Shown here piece after piece: positions 10,321-22,175 of a stretch of 64,000 nucleotides of DNA. The stretch comes from Glossina fuscipes (Eukaryota; Arthropoda; Insecta; Diptera; Glossinidae): NCBI RefSeq assembly GCF_014805625.2, contig NW_023998485.1:1201917-1265916 (forward strand), given 5' to 3'. The first letter of the stretch is position 1; every line of letters begins with the position of its first letter. Made by a program: the position numbers and the translations under genes. The notes under the pieces were generated by a model. It did not search any database and was not told where the DNA came from. It saw only the letters and a program-made list of their open reading frames with translations.

Positions 10321-11056
10321 AACTTTCGGCATTTTAACTTAGGAAGCTTTAGCATTGTTAATAACACCTGCTTTCTAGATAACAATAGATAGAGATTGTC
10401 CGTTCCCAGGCTTATGCTCCAAATTTTTTTTAATTTAAATATAATATGGTACCCAAAGTCATAGCTAAAAATAAATCCAAATTATTGGAAGCACAGGAGT
10501 ACTTGAAAGGTCTCTTAGTGCAAGATAAAGACAAAGTAAATGCATTTTAACGTTCGGTAATGACAATAGCATTCATAATAAATCTTATAGGAGATTTACC
10601 TGGAGAGCTTGGAAATATTTTTGCGTAGCCAGTCATGTGAAACAAAAACACCGTATATATGAGATAGAACATTTCGCTAGCAACATGTGCGCAGCAACAT
10701 TCATTGTGGGTATGTTTGCTTAAGCAATTATGTGCATAGGCAATATTTTTCAACTTTTGGTTTTTCCGTGCTTGGCCGTTTCTATTTTTGGTATGTTCAT
10801 ATGAGCATTTTTTATAAATAAATTTCGCTTTTTTTCGGATAATTACCATAATTGTTCTATATATTTATGTTTATTGCTAAAAAATTTTTGTTATAATACT
10901 GATTTCTACTATACATATATTTTCTATTATCGTTATTAAAAGCGAATTAATATTATAATTAATTCCGAATTACTAAATTTAAATATAAATGTTTGACTTT
11001 GGCATTTATCATTTAAATAGACGATAAAAAAATAAGTCGAGCAGTAAAAAACGAGC
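10321..11056. other. No gene recognised, one small coding-like frame
   Basis: The stretch is AT-rich. The only noteworthy item is a 34-codon plus-strand frame at 10446-10550, listed separately. Confidence 0.45.
10446..10550 (+). CDS. Small open frame or first-exon candidate, unknown
   Basis: ATG at 10446 begins MVPKVIAKNKSKLLEAQEYL and continues with an amphipathic, Lys-rich composition typical of coding helix. After the codons for DKDK a GTAAAT sequence could be a donor, otherwise the frame ends at TAA 10548-10550. No downstream exon could be matched. It may be a spurious frame. Confidence 0.2.
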   Translation: MVPKVIAKNKSKLLEAQEYLKGLLVQDKDKVNAF

Positions 11057-11135
11057 GCGAAATTGAACCCACAACGCCTCACACCAAAGACTCACATATT
11101 CACATCGGCGTCTTCACCAACTACGCCATCCCGAT
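11057..11135 (-). repeat. tRNA-derived sequence (SINE head or tRNA pseudogene)
   Basis: Read on the minus strand there is an A-box-like TGGCGTAGTTGG (11117-11128), about 40 bases of arm sequence and a B-box-like GGGTTCAATTTC near 11063. A run of six T follows about 10 bases beyond, as expected for a Pol III terminator. The acceptor stem does not pair convincingly, so a functional tRNA is unlikely. Related B-box cores occur at 22391, 42017 and 53079. Confidence 0.45.
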
Positions 11136-11250
11136 GACACTTCGTTAGTTGCTTAAAACTGCCATATATATTTCGTACACCTTCCTGTATTATATACGCC
11201 ATGTGTTTGTGCAGTAGTATTAAGTTCGACATAAGTATTCTTTTTCAGTA

Positions 11251-12258
11251 CAGTAAATGCTCCTTATTCGCGCTTCCTTTATTCGCGGTTTCACTATTCG
11301 CGGATGAAAAAAATGCGAGCATATTCGCGGCTATAAATTTCTTTATTCGCGGATTTTTTGTGACTGGTTCCGGAATTGTTTTGTTTCTGAAGTTGAAACT
11401 TATTTAAAAAAACTGAATTTAGACTTTAAAGCACTTCTAGTTTTGGACAATGCACCAGGTCATCCTCGCGAACTTGAAACTATGCATCCAAATATAAAAG
11501 TGACATTTTTAACTCCCAACACGACGGCTTTGCTTCAATCTATGGACCAAGGAATAATCCAGGCCTTTAAGCTCTGTTACATTAGACGACCCTTCAAAAT
11601 CATATTGGATAATATGGAATGTAGTCCTGATATGAATATTATAGAATGCAAAAGAAATTTGACATAGCAAAATGCGTCGTAAACATAAACGAATCATTGG
11701 AAGAACTGAAGCCACACACATTGAAGTCATGGTGGAAAAAACTGTGGCCTGCTCTGACTGCGGAAAATGACAAAGCATCTGTGCAAGTTCAAACTTTGAC
11801 TGAAAACATAGTCGAAATCGCGAATGGAATAGGACGAGATGGGTTCCAACAGATAGAATCAAATAACATTCAGAAATTGCTTAAATCGCAAGAGGAAGAT
11901 TTGACTGAAGTTGACTTGGAGGAAATGTTCAATTCACCGCCCATTGAAGGGACTTCAACGAGCACTGGAAATGTGGCATTTAATTTGGAAAGTCTTAGTG
12001 AAGGTTTAAGAATGGCAAATGAGTTTGGCGATTTTTTTATGAACATTGATCCGTCTATGGAACGAAGTCTTATTTTTAAGAGGCAAATTGCTAATGCGAC
12101 TGCTGCGTATCAGTCTGAATTTAAGGAGCTTCTAAAAACTGCCAAGCAAGAGAAACTTACAAAATTCTTCAAACCATTGCCTAAGCCTTAAGATAATTGA
12201 TCAAAATGTTGAAAATTTCAATTAAATAAATATTTCTGCTTTAGCGCGAATATGCTCA
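11251..12258 (+). mobile_element. Internally deleted pogo/Tigger-type DNA transposon
   Basis: The left end CAGTAAATGCTCCTTATTCG follows a TA dinucleotide and is rich in TATTCGCGG motifs, closely matching the ends of the MITE at 53249. The subterminal GAGCATATTCGCG (11317-11329) reappears inverted at 12245-12257. Inside, only the C-terminal half of a DDE transposase remains: DWFRNCFVSEVETYLKK, LVLDNAPGHPRELE and TPNTTALLQSMDQGIIQAFK (11362-11667). After a frameshift near 11650, the second frame LEELKPHTLKSWWKKLWPA runs to TAA 12189-12191. LDNAPGHP and MDQG are characteristic of Tigger/jerky/CENP-B-like DDE proteins. The right outer terminal repeat is missing. Immobile by itself. Confidence 0.85.
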
Positions 12259-13130
12259 CGACATGTCCATTCAAAACGTCATAATATACCATACCACGTT
12301 GACAGTATACTGTTACGCATACTTATCGTCATTATACTTGTCGTTATTATATCATATGTTTTCCAAAATTGAAGATAAATTAGGAAACCTAATTCCGTAT
12401 AAATTCAATGGCGTACTTATCGAATTTTCATCCGCACTCTAAAAAGAGTGTGACAAGAACGCTATCATATTTCCGCAATCTATTTTTTAATTTGAGATAT
12501 TCTTTTTTAATTTAATACAATTTCCTGTTGTCAAGGAATGAACTAGTTGTTTAATTTGAAAGAGGCTTACAAGCCATAAAAGAATTTCGTAAATATTCTT
12601 TTAATAACTTATATATAAAGTTTTAATAGAAGCATTATTAATTTTTTTGTTTAATAAACGTTATGCGAGTGTACATACCAATAAATCGGCGAGAAATCTG
12701 TGCCTCTGTCCAGGACAAGAGAAAAATTTATTTTTATTGCATAAAAATACCTATTCTTGATATTCTTGATATATATATATGAACAGAAAGAATTATAGCC
12801 GTGTCTATCTGCAAATTAAACGATATGAAAACTTAGATTTTGGCTTGGTATTTTCACGGAGACAGTGTAGCCACACTTTAAGAATCATAAAGAAGTATAA
12901 AATAGATAGTGTTGGCAATTCTATTCTATATAAAAAATACAATTTCACAAGAAAACATTATTATGCAAAAACTTCACGAACAGTTGAACTTGATTAATGG
13001 ATGAATTGCAGAACTGACATTTGAGGAAGTTTCAAGAATAATCAAGAATGAAAATATTGATTTCAGACGTAAACATTTATATTTGCTATTAGTTTAACGG
13101 AAAAAGTAAATTCGCATATTATTGCATATT
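12259..13130. other. Intergenic, upstream of ref(2)P; no gene recognised
   Basis: AT-rich DNA with no recognised coding frame. It probably contains part of the ref(2)P upstream regulatory region, but no specific factor site can be assigned by eye. Confidence 0.5.
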
Positions 13131-13133
13131 GTC

Positions 13134-13141
13134 TATAAAAG
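13134..13141 (+). promoter_or_regulatory. Candidate TATA box of ref(2)P
   Basis: TATAAAAG lies 157 bases before the ref(2)P start codon, in the sense orientation, in a spot where transcription start near 13165 would give a 5' UTR of about 130 bases. Inference from motif and position only. Confidence 0.5.
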
Positions 13142-13297
13142 TGACGAACAGTAACGAAAATTACTTTAGTTTTGCTGTGGAAAGCCGAAGGTGTAAACGA
13201 TCGAAAAGAACAAAGAAAATATTTGTGATACTAAAAAAGAGCAGGAAAGTGATTAAACTGTTTCATTTCACGTATTAAAAAAAAAGACTATATAAAG

Positions 13298-16200
13298 ATG
13301 TCATCGCCGGATAAATTCTTGAAACTCACCTATAAATTGCAGACAGGCAAGGATTTGCACGCCTACCTGAAAATGCCTTCACCCACTTTTGAGTATCTAA
13401 AAAAGGAAATTGAGATGTACTTCTTTCGTGAACGTGATTTGCCAGCTTGTGAAATACGTACATTTTGGTTCGGTAAGTGGATGATAGAGATAACAAAGGT
13501 ATTTAAACGTTTTAAAAACAATTCTTCGGATTAGTGTTTATTTGGTTTACCAAGGACCAAACACACTCAATTTCGTACGTACACAAATACTATTCAAAAA
13601 GAGGAAAAAGAATTTTAAACCAATCAATTGATAATGGCGACGAAATATATCTATACCTATGACTCAAATCCGAATTACTTTTTTTATTGCTATTATTAAC
13701 CAATAGCATTATTATGAAAAGTTTTTTTTTTTTCCAAAAGTGGAAAGATTGGTTACGTTTATATAGACGAAGAGAGTGCGATAAGAGTCCATTAAAATAA
13801 AGGTAGAGATATATTTAATACATCGAACTTGACTTAGTCAAAAATCATCGTATATAAGTGTATTAAACTTCTTCAATTCACTTTTGCTATAAGTCGGAAA
13901 TAATTTACAAGATATTTTGAATTCCTATTTTATTTCCAAGAAGAAAGAAACGTTAGGTTTGTAAAATATTCATAACGCATAAATATTCCGTTATTTATTT
14001 GTGCTTTTATTAGAGTGATAAGTGAGATTTTCGATTCTTCACTGTGTTTGTGGAAACCACCAATATGCTATTAAAACATCTCCCATGACATCGAAGCATT
14101 CTACTATAATTTCTCTTCGTAAAGTCAACCTGTTTAAGTTTGCTATTTATTGGTAATTAGAATAGCTCAGCTATTTTACGCCTGTCGCGCTTGCTATGTT
14201 AAGCGTGTCACATAAAATTTTTAGAAGTTAAGTGCGATGTTCAAAATTGGTATGCAGAACTTCCCTCGTTAAAAACAAAAAATTTAACGAATTACAATTA
14301 GTCAATGGTGATGGAAATATTCTAAGAATGAAGTCATACTTAATTTATTATTCCACAGCTATGAAAATGCAATAGAGACTCTGTAAAGCATGTTTCTTTA
14401 ATTAGCATGGGACTCTAAATTAACTTTGTAAAGTTCGTCCCCACACTATGTGACATGACTTGCTACCAGTTGTCGCAAATCCACTATAATGTGAATACCT
14501 TTTTCTCTTATGTATTTTATGTTAAAAATGCGAATTTTTTTCTTCTCGAACATAATATGTTAAAATCCAATACCAACGCAATACATCTTTTCCTAGTTAA
14601 AACTTATTATTTTTCTACACCATTCATTAAGATTAATACTAAAAGTTTTTTAAATTTTATGCATTCTTCTCTTTTTGTGTTCTTCGAAATAAATTGTTGA
14701 TAAATCGGAGTTTTATGTTGCGGATATGCAGACAATACAACTTGTCGTAACATTTTATTATTTTATTTCATTTATAATAGATGAACAAGCTGACGAAATC
14801 GAAATTATTAATCAATGCGATTATGATATTTTTATGGCTAAATTTTCGAAAAATCCTCATTTATTTGTGGCTCCAATAAAGAATCTGCAAGAACCCAATA
14901 AAGAATTCAATCAAATAGACGGTGAAGCTGTTACTTCGCAGGCCGTTTCAAACAACGTAGAAGGCACCGATGTTGTCAACATGGTGGGCGACCCAGCTGA
15001 ATTCGTCATACATCATCGAGTTGAATGTGACAATTGCTTAATGTCACCGATCATGGGTTTCCGTTATAAATGCATTGAATGCGAAAACTACGATCTCTGC
15101 CAGCATTGCGAGGTCAAGCATGTGCATGCTGAACACATGATGATTCGAATGCCAAATAATGAGTGTCCAAATATGGTAGAGACTTGGGTAACACCTCATC
15201 ATCGCTCTTCATCGGGCCGAAAGCACGGCAAACGTTCGAAGGGAAGTGTCAATTCAAGTTGTCCCGTGGGCTTGGGAGCAGCTGTAATTAACGAAAGCAA
15301 AGTCAGCGAGGCAAATTCGGGTAGTGAAAATGGCACGTCATCTAACGGACGTAGACGACGAAGACGCCATCAACGTCATGGCATCTGGACACATATTTAT
15401 GATATGATGCAAGATTTGGCTGAGGGTGGCACAAGTGGGGTTGCGCCAAGTGCTTCCGGAGAGAAAACTGATAAACAACAGCAACAAGCAGCTGCGGAAA
15501 ATGGGGTTAATGTGAGTTCAGTAGCAGCTCATGAGGCAGCTCGTACGGCTGCTGAGATAGCAGCAAAGGTTGTACATGAAACTGCTATGCAAGCAGTTAG
15601 AACAGCTGCTTCTGCAACTGACTCGTCAAATGGACCTTTTGAAGCCTCGAATAAGAAGGTCGTATAGTGCGTTCAGTATAAAATTAATTTTTGCTTTATT
15701 TTATTTGTAATTGACAGGCTAATGCTACAAGTTCAAGTGGGGAACAAGGGGCATCTTCTGCTCCTGCAATGCCAGCTATACCTTTGGATGCAATAGCCCA
15801 GTTTTTAGATCCGCATTTCATGAAAACTGGCATACAAATTTTAAATAACTTCAGTGATATGTTCTCCAAAATGTTAGATCCTTTGGATGAAGCCGCCGAA
15901 GATAGTGATAACATTCCCCACAATCTCAATTCCAACGACCCTACTAATGATATACCTAAAAATTCTATCAATTCCAATAACTCTTCCGACGTTTCGTCAA
16001 ATAAGAATGACAATAATCGTAATGATACTGATGCTGAAATATCAAGTGATGAAAAGATAATCGATAATGTTCAGGACAAAATTCTTGTCGATTCAAATCA
16101 ACCTCAAGATATGGATTTAAGTTGTGGAAGCAGCGACAGTGATAACGACAGCGGCTCGGAATCTTTTATTAAAATTGATGCTTTGGCTTTATCAAAAGCT

Positions 16201-16622
16201 GATAAGCAGACAAATGTAAATGATGTGACTACTACTGAAACTGATACTGATAAAAAGGATGAAAAACCGGCAAATGAACCAATGGTCGAAAGTAATGTTT
16301 CAGTCTCTGCAGACATTACCAACGTGCCAGTTATACCTAATTCCATTATTGACGCGACTACTTCGACTAACATAACCCCAACGGAATCATTTACTGAAAT
16401 TAATTATCATGCTGGTAAGTTTCTCTTCTCCGATTTTTTAGCTTAAAAATATCTTTCATTGTTTTTCATGTAGATGAACGCGTTAACTATGCCGTTAAAG
16501 CTATGATGAACATGGGTTTCAGTAATGAGGGAGCTTGGTTAACACAGCTTTTGGAAAGCGTTCAGGGCAATATCCCTGAAGCGTTAGACTTAATGTCGGC
16601 TGCCCAAAGAAATGCTAATTAA
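13298..16622 (+). CDS. ref(2)P: Ref(2)P / p62 (sequestosome-1) autophagy adaptor, four exons
   Basis: Cytoplasmic adaptor that binds ubiquitinated cargo and Atg8 and assembles aggregates for selective autophagy. Exons: 13298-13472, 14781-15658, 15718-16414, 16474-16622; phases match and give about 632 residues (fly protein about 600). Residues 1-85 form the PB1 domain: basic strand [14 protein letters not shown], then after the first intron the acidic motif [10 protein letters not shown]. Residues 136-180 form a ZZ zinc finger ([25 protein letters not shown]). A Ser/Asn-rich, acidic middle contains a candidate Atg8-binding LIR, SESFIKI, near residues 499-504. Residues 584-632 are the UBA domain ([16 protein letters not shown]). 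The second intron is only 59 bp and its donor is GTCGTA, a weak site. The 3' part is duplicated at 8700. Confidence 0.94.
13473..14780 (+). other. ref(2)P intron 1
   Basis: Donor GTAAGT at 13473 and acceptor ATAATAG before 14781, splitting the PB1 domain. The 1.3-kb interior is AT-rich with no recognised gene or repeat. Confidence 0.85.
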
Positions 16623-17962
16623 ATTGCTTGAAATTTGTACCAATATTAAGGAGACTTTTTAATGCATTGTTGTATTCCTCCTTATTTATGGTTCATTGTA
16701 TTTTTGTAACATTTTCTTCGTTTAATTTGCATATATATTTTCATTCATTTACTTCGCTTTCAAGCGAAACTTTAGGCATTTCTGTCTTTTAATATTTTAT
16801 GCTTTCTTCACAAATAATACATATATATATCAATATTTAATCGCCAAACTTAGCTTAGATATGTCGGTGTATTAATGCAAAAATAAATAAATAATATATA
16901 TACACATATATATGTATACATTCAATTTTTCTTTTTCACATAAACATTTCGCGAAAATTTTTAGGGCACGGTCTTATATATACATTTTTATATTTGCGCT
17001 CCACATCGTAACAACGCTTCAAAAGTTAGTTAAATTGCAGGTGCGCGTAAATGAAAAATGCAAGAATTCATGAAAATAAAAACTGTCGAATTAGCCGTAT
17101 ATGCATATATAGCAGTGCCGTAACACAAATATGTTGGCAGCTACCTTCTTACAAGAAAATTGTGTTTGTAATCTGATATTAAGCTGCTTGCGGATCTTAC
17201 TTAAAATGCTATGAAAATCTGCGAACAAAGAAAGAACATTCTGCACAGAAATTGCCCATCCATAAGATTGCTCACGAAAGAAAAACTTTAATTTCCGTAG
17301 ACTTCTGCCAAATTATTGATCTTTTTACGTCTTAAGTTATTTTATATTGAAGCAAAACTGTGGTTATATTTAAACAAAAACATGTTGTTAGAGTCAATTT
17401 CTTATATAGTCTGAAGCGTTCTTTTAAAATTCATCTTACGTGTCTCTTTTTTCAAAAATACAGGAATTCGTATTAATCAGAGGAAAATCAGAGGAACCAT
17501 TTAAATGCAAAGTAATCACGCCCAACCTACGCCACTTTTTTGCATTGCGCAATGGTTGTCACTTTTCAAAAATTTCGCTATAAGTTTGGTAAAAATGAAC
17601 GGCAAAAAACATATAAGCAGCTACAAAAACTACTGCGACTCTTGCAAACTGCCTACAGAAATCGATCGTCTGCACTTTCTAGGTACTGTTCGTTATTCTA
17701 ATCAAGCATTATAACAAATTTCGTAATCTTTCTTAACATTTCGAATTTTCGGGATAAATATTTATTTCATTTAATTGCACAAGTTTTTTTAATAATTAGT
17801 TATCTGACGATCGAGATATAAGTTTCTCCACTTTTAAACGAACTCGCAAATTTGAATATGTTATGACTTTTGAAAAGAAGAAAAATGTTTTTTAATTTTT
17901 TTTCGTTATTGTTGGAAAATTGCGTTATATTCTGTAGCATAAAAAATATATTTTCAAGAAGT
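16623..17962. other. ref(2)P 3' UTR and convergent intergenic space
   Basis: A ref(2)P polyadenylation signal AATAAA lies at 16882-16887. On the opposite strand an AATAAA (TTTATT at 17761-17766) could serve the b561 gene. A plus-strand frame at 17505-17714, containing KNYCDSCKLPTEIDRLHFL, looks mildly coding-like but matches nothing I know. Confidence 0.5.
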
Positions 17963-18826
17963 CTAATTGAATTGTAATGACGTTTCTATAGCATCCAATA
18001 AAGCGTCAAAGGGATGAAGTGCACCTACTATCAACACGACAAACGTAAGAATTTTATACAAACGTATACGAACAAAGTTACGACGAAAGAAACCACTACC
18101 ATAGCCAGTTAGTTGGCTATATATGCCAAGCGCAAATGAACTAATTCCCAAGAAGTTATGCAATAATCTTAAATCATCTAAAATTACAGCCGATGCTATG
18201 TAGCAAGTACCGCTAACAATATTTAAGAGCAACATTATAAGAGAGGCGATACCTGGAAACAAAAATGACTAGAATGATGATAAACGAAGCCAAGAGAAGA
18301 TCAATTATACCGATTTTGCCATGAAAGGAAGTGTAGTGAATCTCAACGCTAAAGAAGATTTTTGCTGTGCCCGCAACAGCTAAAAGTCCGCCACATGTTA
18401 CCATAATAATATGAATTAGCACGTTAGTGAGCCGATGGAAGTCCCAAAAAAGGGGATTGTATGAGTAGCGCGAATTAATTCCTTCGGCAACAAAGAAGAC
18501 ATACTGCCGTAGATCAATAACAATGAAAGAGGAAAAAATAATGATAAAAATTAATAAAAGAAAAACAAATGCATTTTGAAAATTTGTTTCCTACTTACAC
18601 CTAACGTACAGAAGAAGGAATGCATGCCCGTCTTTTTAAGACCTAAACGCCAGAGACTTAAACATAAGGATATTGTTATTATCAACACACTGATGTGGAA
18701 AGATAAATTTAGAACAACAGATACGAAGCGGATGAGATTGGAAAAATGAGATTCTTCTTCTTCAGATTTTATTCCAGAATCGAAGGTTTCATTCAAATGA
18801 ACATCCTCTCTTTCTGTCATTTCCAT
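17963..18826 (-). CDS. Cytochrome b561 domain protein (CYB561D-like), three exons
   Basis: Predicted multi-pass membrane di-haem protein, probably a transmembrane ascorbate-dependent or ferric reductase of the b561 family. Exons 18826-18599, 18503-18311 and 18252-17963; GT-AG junctions in phase 0 and phase 1; 236 residues. ATG at 18826-18824 is the first true ATG of the frame (MEMTERED). After a hydrophilic acidic N-terminus come six hydrophobic helices. The four expected haem-ligand histidines can be seen in GMHSFFCTLG, NVLIHIIMV, TSFHGKIG and LLHNFLGIS. Intron positions and the 193-nt middle exon are identical to those of the paralogue at 28580. D. melanogaster has small b561 genes near ref(2)P, which fits synteny; I do not assign one-to-one orthology. 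Confidence 0.88.
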
Positions 18827-21800
18827 TTTTTTCGTTTTCTTTGTGATTAAAAGCTGCACGGAAATTAGTAAAAATCTAAATAAGAAATATTTGATATCTG
18901 AATGCTATTTGACAATATGCGATTTGAAAAATTTGATAGATTAAAGAATCTAATGCAACGTATGGGTGTAGTGAGACTAGAACACTTTTCTTGTAAAGAC
19001 AAGGAGAAATACAAAGCAGACAAAGCAAATGTATACCATGCTCTTGCAATTGTTTGATAATCGAGTTATTGAATCAATTATGGTCAAACGATGCTATCGA
19101 AAAATTGTGCATAAATAAATGTATACTTCAAGGTGGGTATTCTAAAACAGTAATAACACACACTATGACAGAGCATAAGAATGCTCTTAAAACGATCCGC
19201 ATGATCCATCTGGCAATTGTGCAAATAACATAAAATGCTTAAAGGGATGGGTAGGCGTACAAGGTGTGTCATAAGACAAACATGACTTTTTCTTTGGCTT
19301 AGCGAAGACATTGCGGCCTTATTCGTTTATATACCCTTGTAAAGAAGTAAGAATCGTGGTTGACCAAGAAAATCAAAAGATTGGCAGGATCGCCACGTGG
19401 TGATATTTGATGCAAATTTTGGGTATAGCGTGTAACGAGGTATGTCCTGAGTAACAGAAGATGGCCTATGAATCCAATGTCAGCGTATAATTTCCTGACA
19501 GCTCGGCTATTTCCGTCAATCCTAGCACTTCTGTTACCAAAGTGAATTCGGCACAGAGTGTCTCTATTTAAAAAATTCAATTTGTTAATTTTTTTTTAAG
19601 GTCCCGAGGCAAGTTCGACTTGGGACCCTCAAATTCAATTGATTTTCTTTATTGATTTGGGTTACTAGCTAGAATTTTAGCCAAGTTTATTTACAATTTG
19701 TGTTCGTTTGAAATATAAAGTGCTGTAGTAAGCATTTGTTCTATATGAAAATAGCTCGCCGAATCGAGCCAATGAAACGATTACTAGTTCAGTAGGACAT
19801 ATAACTGTCGATTCGGTACGTGATCATTTAAACGCTACTACAACTATCTTCTTTTCGACCGCTACCGAAGAGGTAGTCGGTAAGTGTAAGGTTTCCGTGT
19901 TTTAGAAGAAAATAAGCCAAAAAATTTTTAAATAATAAATTCTTCCAAATTTTTTAAAGCTACTTTAATTTAGCAATTTTTTCTGCAATTCTTTTACTAG
20001 CATCGACTGGACCAACAAGAAAAAAAAACATGAACAAATGACTTGAAAACTTATAATTTTGCTTTTGTTTCGTTCTTTACTTTTAGACTTGCTGTTCTAA
20101 TTTGCTTGCAGACGGCTATTGAACGCTGATTTAGTTTTGCTTTTATAACTTTTTTGTAATTATGCATGTTACACTTTCAAGATAATTTTGGATTTATTAA
20201 ACATAAACGTTATGTCCAAAAATCCTTAATGGTCCTAAATAAAATTAACTACAGTTCCTTTTCTCCAGTTCTTCTTTTATCAATTTGTACTATAGAAGAG
20301 GATACTTAAGCCTCCACCAGACAGTGCTCTGACCATATCATACTTAACTTACATATAACATAGTACTTAACAGTATTTCAAATTTTTACTCAGAAGATTT
20401 CTAATAGTTGTGGTGAGTATTTCTGTAATAGGAAAAAGAGGCGAGTTCATTCCTTGCAAAAGTTTTCTAGGAAATGTAATGTACTAAGTTAAGGGTGATC
20501 GTGACAGTAAATATTTCAATTTTTATCTTAAATGTTTCAAAATGATATAAAGTAATTTTTGGGGGCGTGGTCAAATTTTGTCAAACCATATGATCTTTTG
20601 AACCTACTTGTATTGTAGTATACGAGTTCGAAACAAAAACATCTGTAGAATGTTTACAAATCAATGGGTGGTCCTCAACGTAAACTATGAAATTTATGAG
20701 ATATTTTAATGGGCTTTGGTACACCAACATGTAAATAGAAGAAAAGGAGGAGCCCTTTAACGAATTGTAATGAAAACCGCATCAAAACGAGTAAATTAAG
20801 TATGCCTGCCACCTAATCGTTGAAGCGTTTAATAAGCGTGGCAGCCGACAGCAGAAGGTTTGTTTGCAAAAAAGGTGAAATGAAAAGTAAGAATACTTAT
20901 AAGATGCTTCTTTTTTACAGCCTGACTAAGATTTAGTAGGTGCTACTACTGAGAAATAAATAAGCCAAAAAACATTCACCAAACTAACTTGAAAATCGGG
21001 CGCAGAAGCTAAAAAATCTACATGCATTTGAGGATTTTTGAAAATTCTTTTTTTCTTCAATTTTCTCCCATTCTTTTGCTTATCCTACAGGCATAACTTA
21101 TCCATTTTGGAACATTGTTAATGGCAACGTTGGATTCCCAATTCGAAAACTGTCGTTGAGCTTGTCCCAGCGATATAATAAATTTAGTAAACTCCAGATA
21201 ATTGATATAAAGAAATCCTCAACATTATTTGGAAAAAAGACTCTCCTTTCCTTAATGATATATAAATAGATAACAATTCTGCAATTCAAAAAGAGACGAA
21301 TAATAAATTTGCCACAATTTTTAATGCTCACCCTTTTGGGTTCGACAACAATTCTCTATTTAATAGTGAAAGCAGCTTTCAGTTATTGGAAATATCGTGG
21401 TATACAGCATGCTAAACCCAAGTGTTGGAAGCAAGCTGCGTATAGCTGATGTTTCGCGGTATACGGGCACCTGAGACTTTAAACGCTTTTTTTTCAAAGC
21501 ACTTTTTTAAAGAAGGCAAACAAGCAGCACAGCTGCAACAATTTTTGTTTGAATTTTTTAACAATGCCTTTAAAGTAACATTTCTCAGTGAAACAAGAGG
21601 GTGATTTTCAATAATTCTGTTTAAACCTTATTTGCTAACAAAACGTTACATTTCTTTGTTGGCAAATTGAAAATTTTTTTTTCCAATACCTTTATAATAC
21701 GCAGAAGCGAGCTTCAAAATCCCCACAAAGTATATATATAAGTTGAATTTCAAATCCAGAACGCAACTAAGCACGTCCGTCTGCGCAACTATGTAATATC

Positions 21801-21988
21801 TGTAATAAATATTCTTCCGTTTGCGAAAACAAAGACATCGCCTGCAAGCCTGCAAAAAAATTTGAAAATAACCCCAACTTTTCAAAGAGTGCGCCTATGT
21901 ACCAAAAGCAGTGAACACTTGATTTCCCTCTCTCTGCTCATAAACAAAAAGGCATACACGATGAAAGCTTCCACACAAAATTATTCTA
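18827..21988. other. Intergenic between the divergent b561 genes, part 1
   Basis: This is upstream DNA of the minus-strand b561 gene. A minus-strand frame at 19299-19580 (FLNRDTLCRIHFGNRSARID) is of unknown origin, probably a repeat fragment. Nothing else is recognisable. Confidence 0.45.
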
Positions 21989-22175
21989 TAACAAGATAGT
22001 AAATTATGTTCGGTCGTGACCGAATCTTTTATATCCATTATCATTATCCTAAAAAAGACAAAAATAGGAAATGAATTGCTTTTTTATCCTCCATAATATG
22101 GAATGGCCCAGCTGATTTTTTCTATTTTCAAAATAAAAGTTCTGGTCGCATAGACGTGTGGAACCATTACTCGCT
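21989..22175 (+). repeat. Dispersed repeat family A, 5' end fragment
   Basis: Begins AACAAGATAGTAAATTATG and contains the imperfect palindrome TTCGGTCGTGACCGAA (22009-22024), then ATCTTTTATATCC. The first 180 bases resemble the copy at 23226, including CATTATCCTAAAAAAGA. The copy is truncated. Confidence 0.75.

Noticed and set aside
10547..10849. 100-codon minus-strand frame
   Set aside because: Composition is erratic, no recognisable domain and no exon context.
15696..16373. Minus-strand frames of about 90-105 codons
   Set aside because: Antisense shadows of ref(2)P exon 3.
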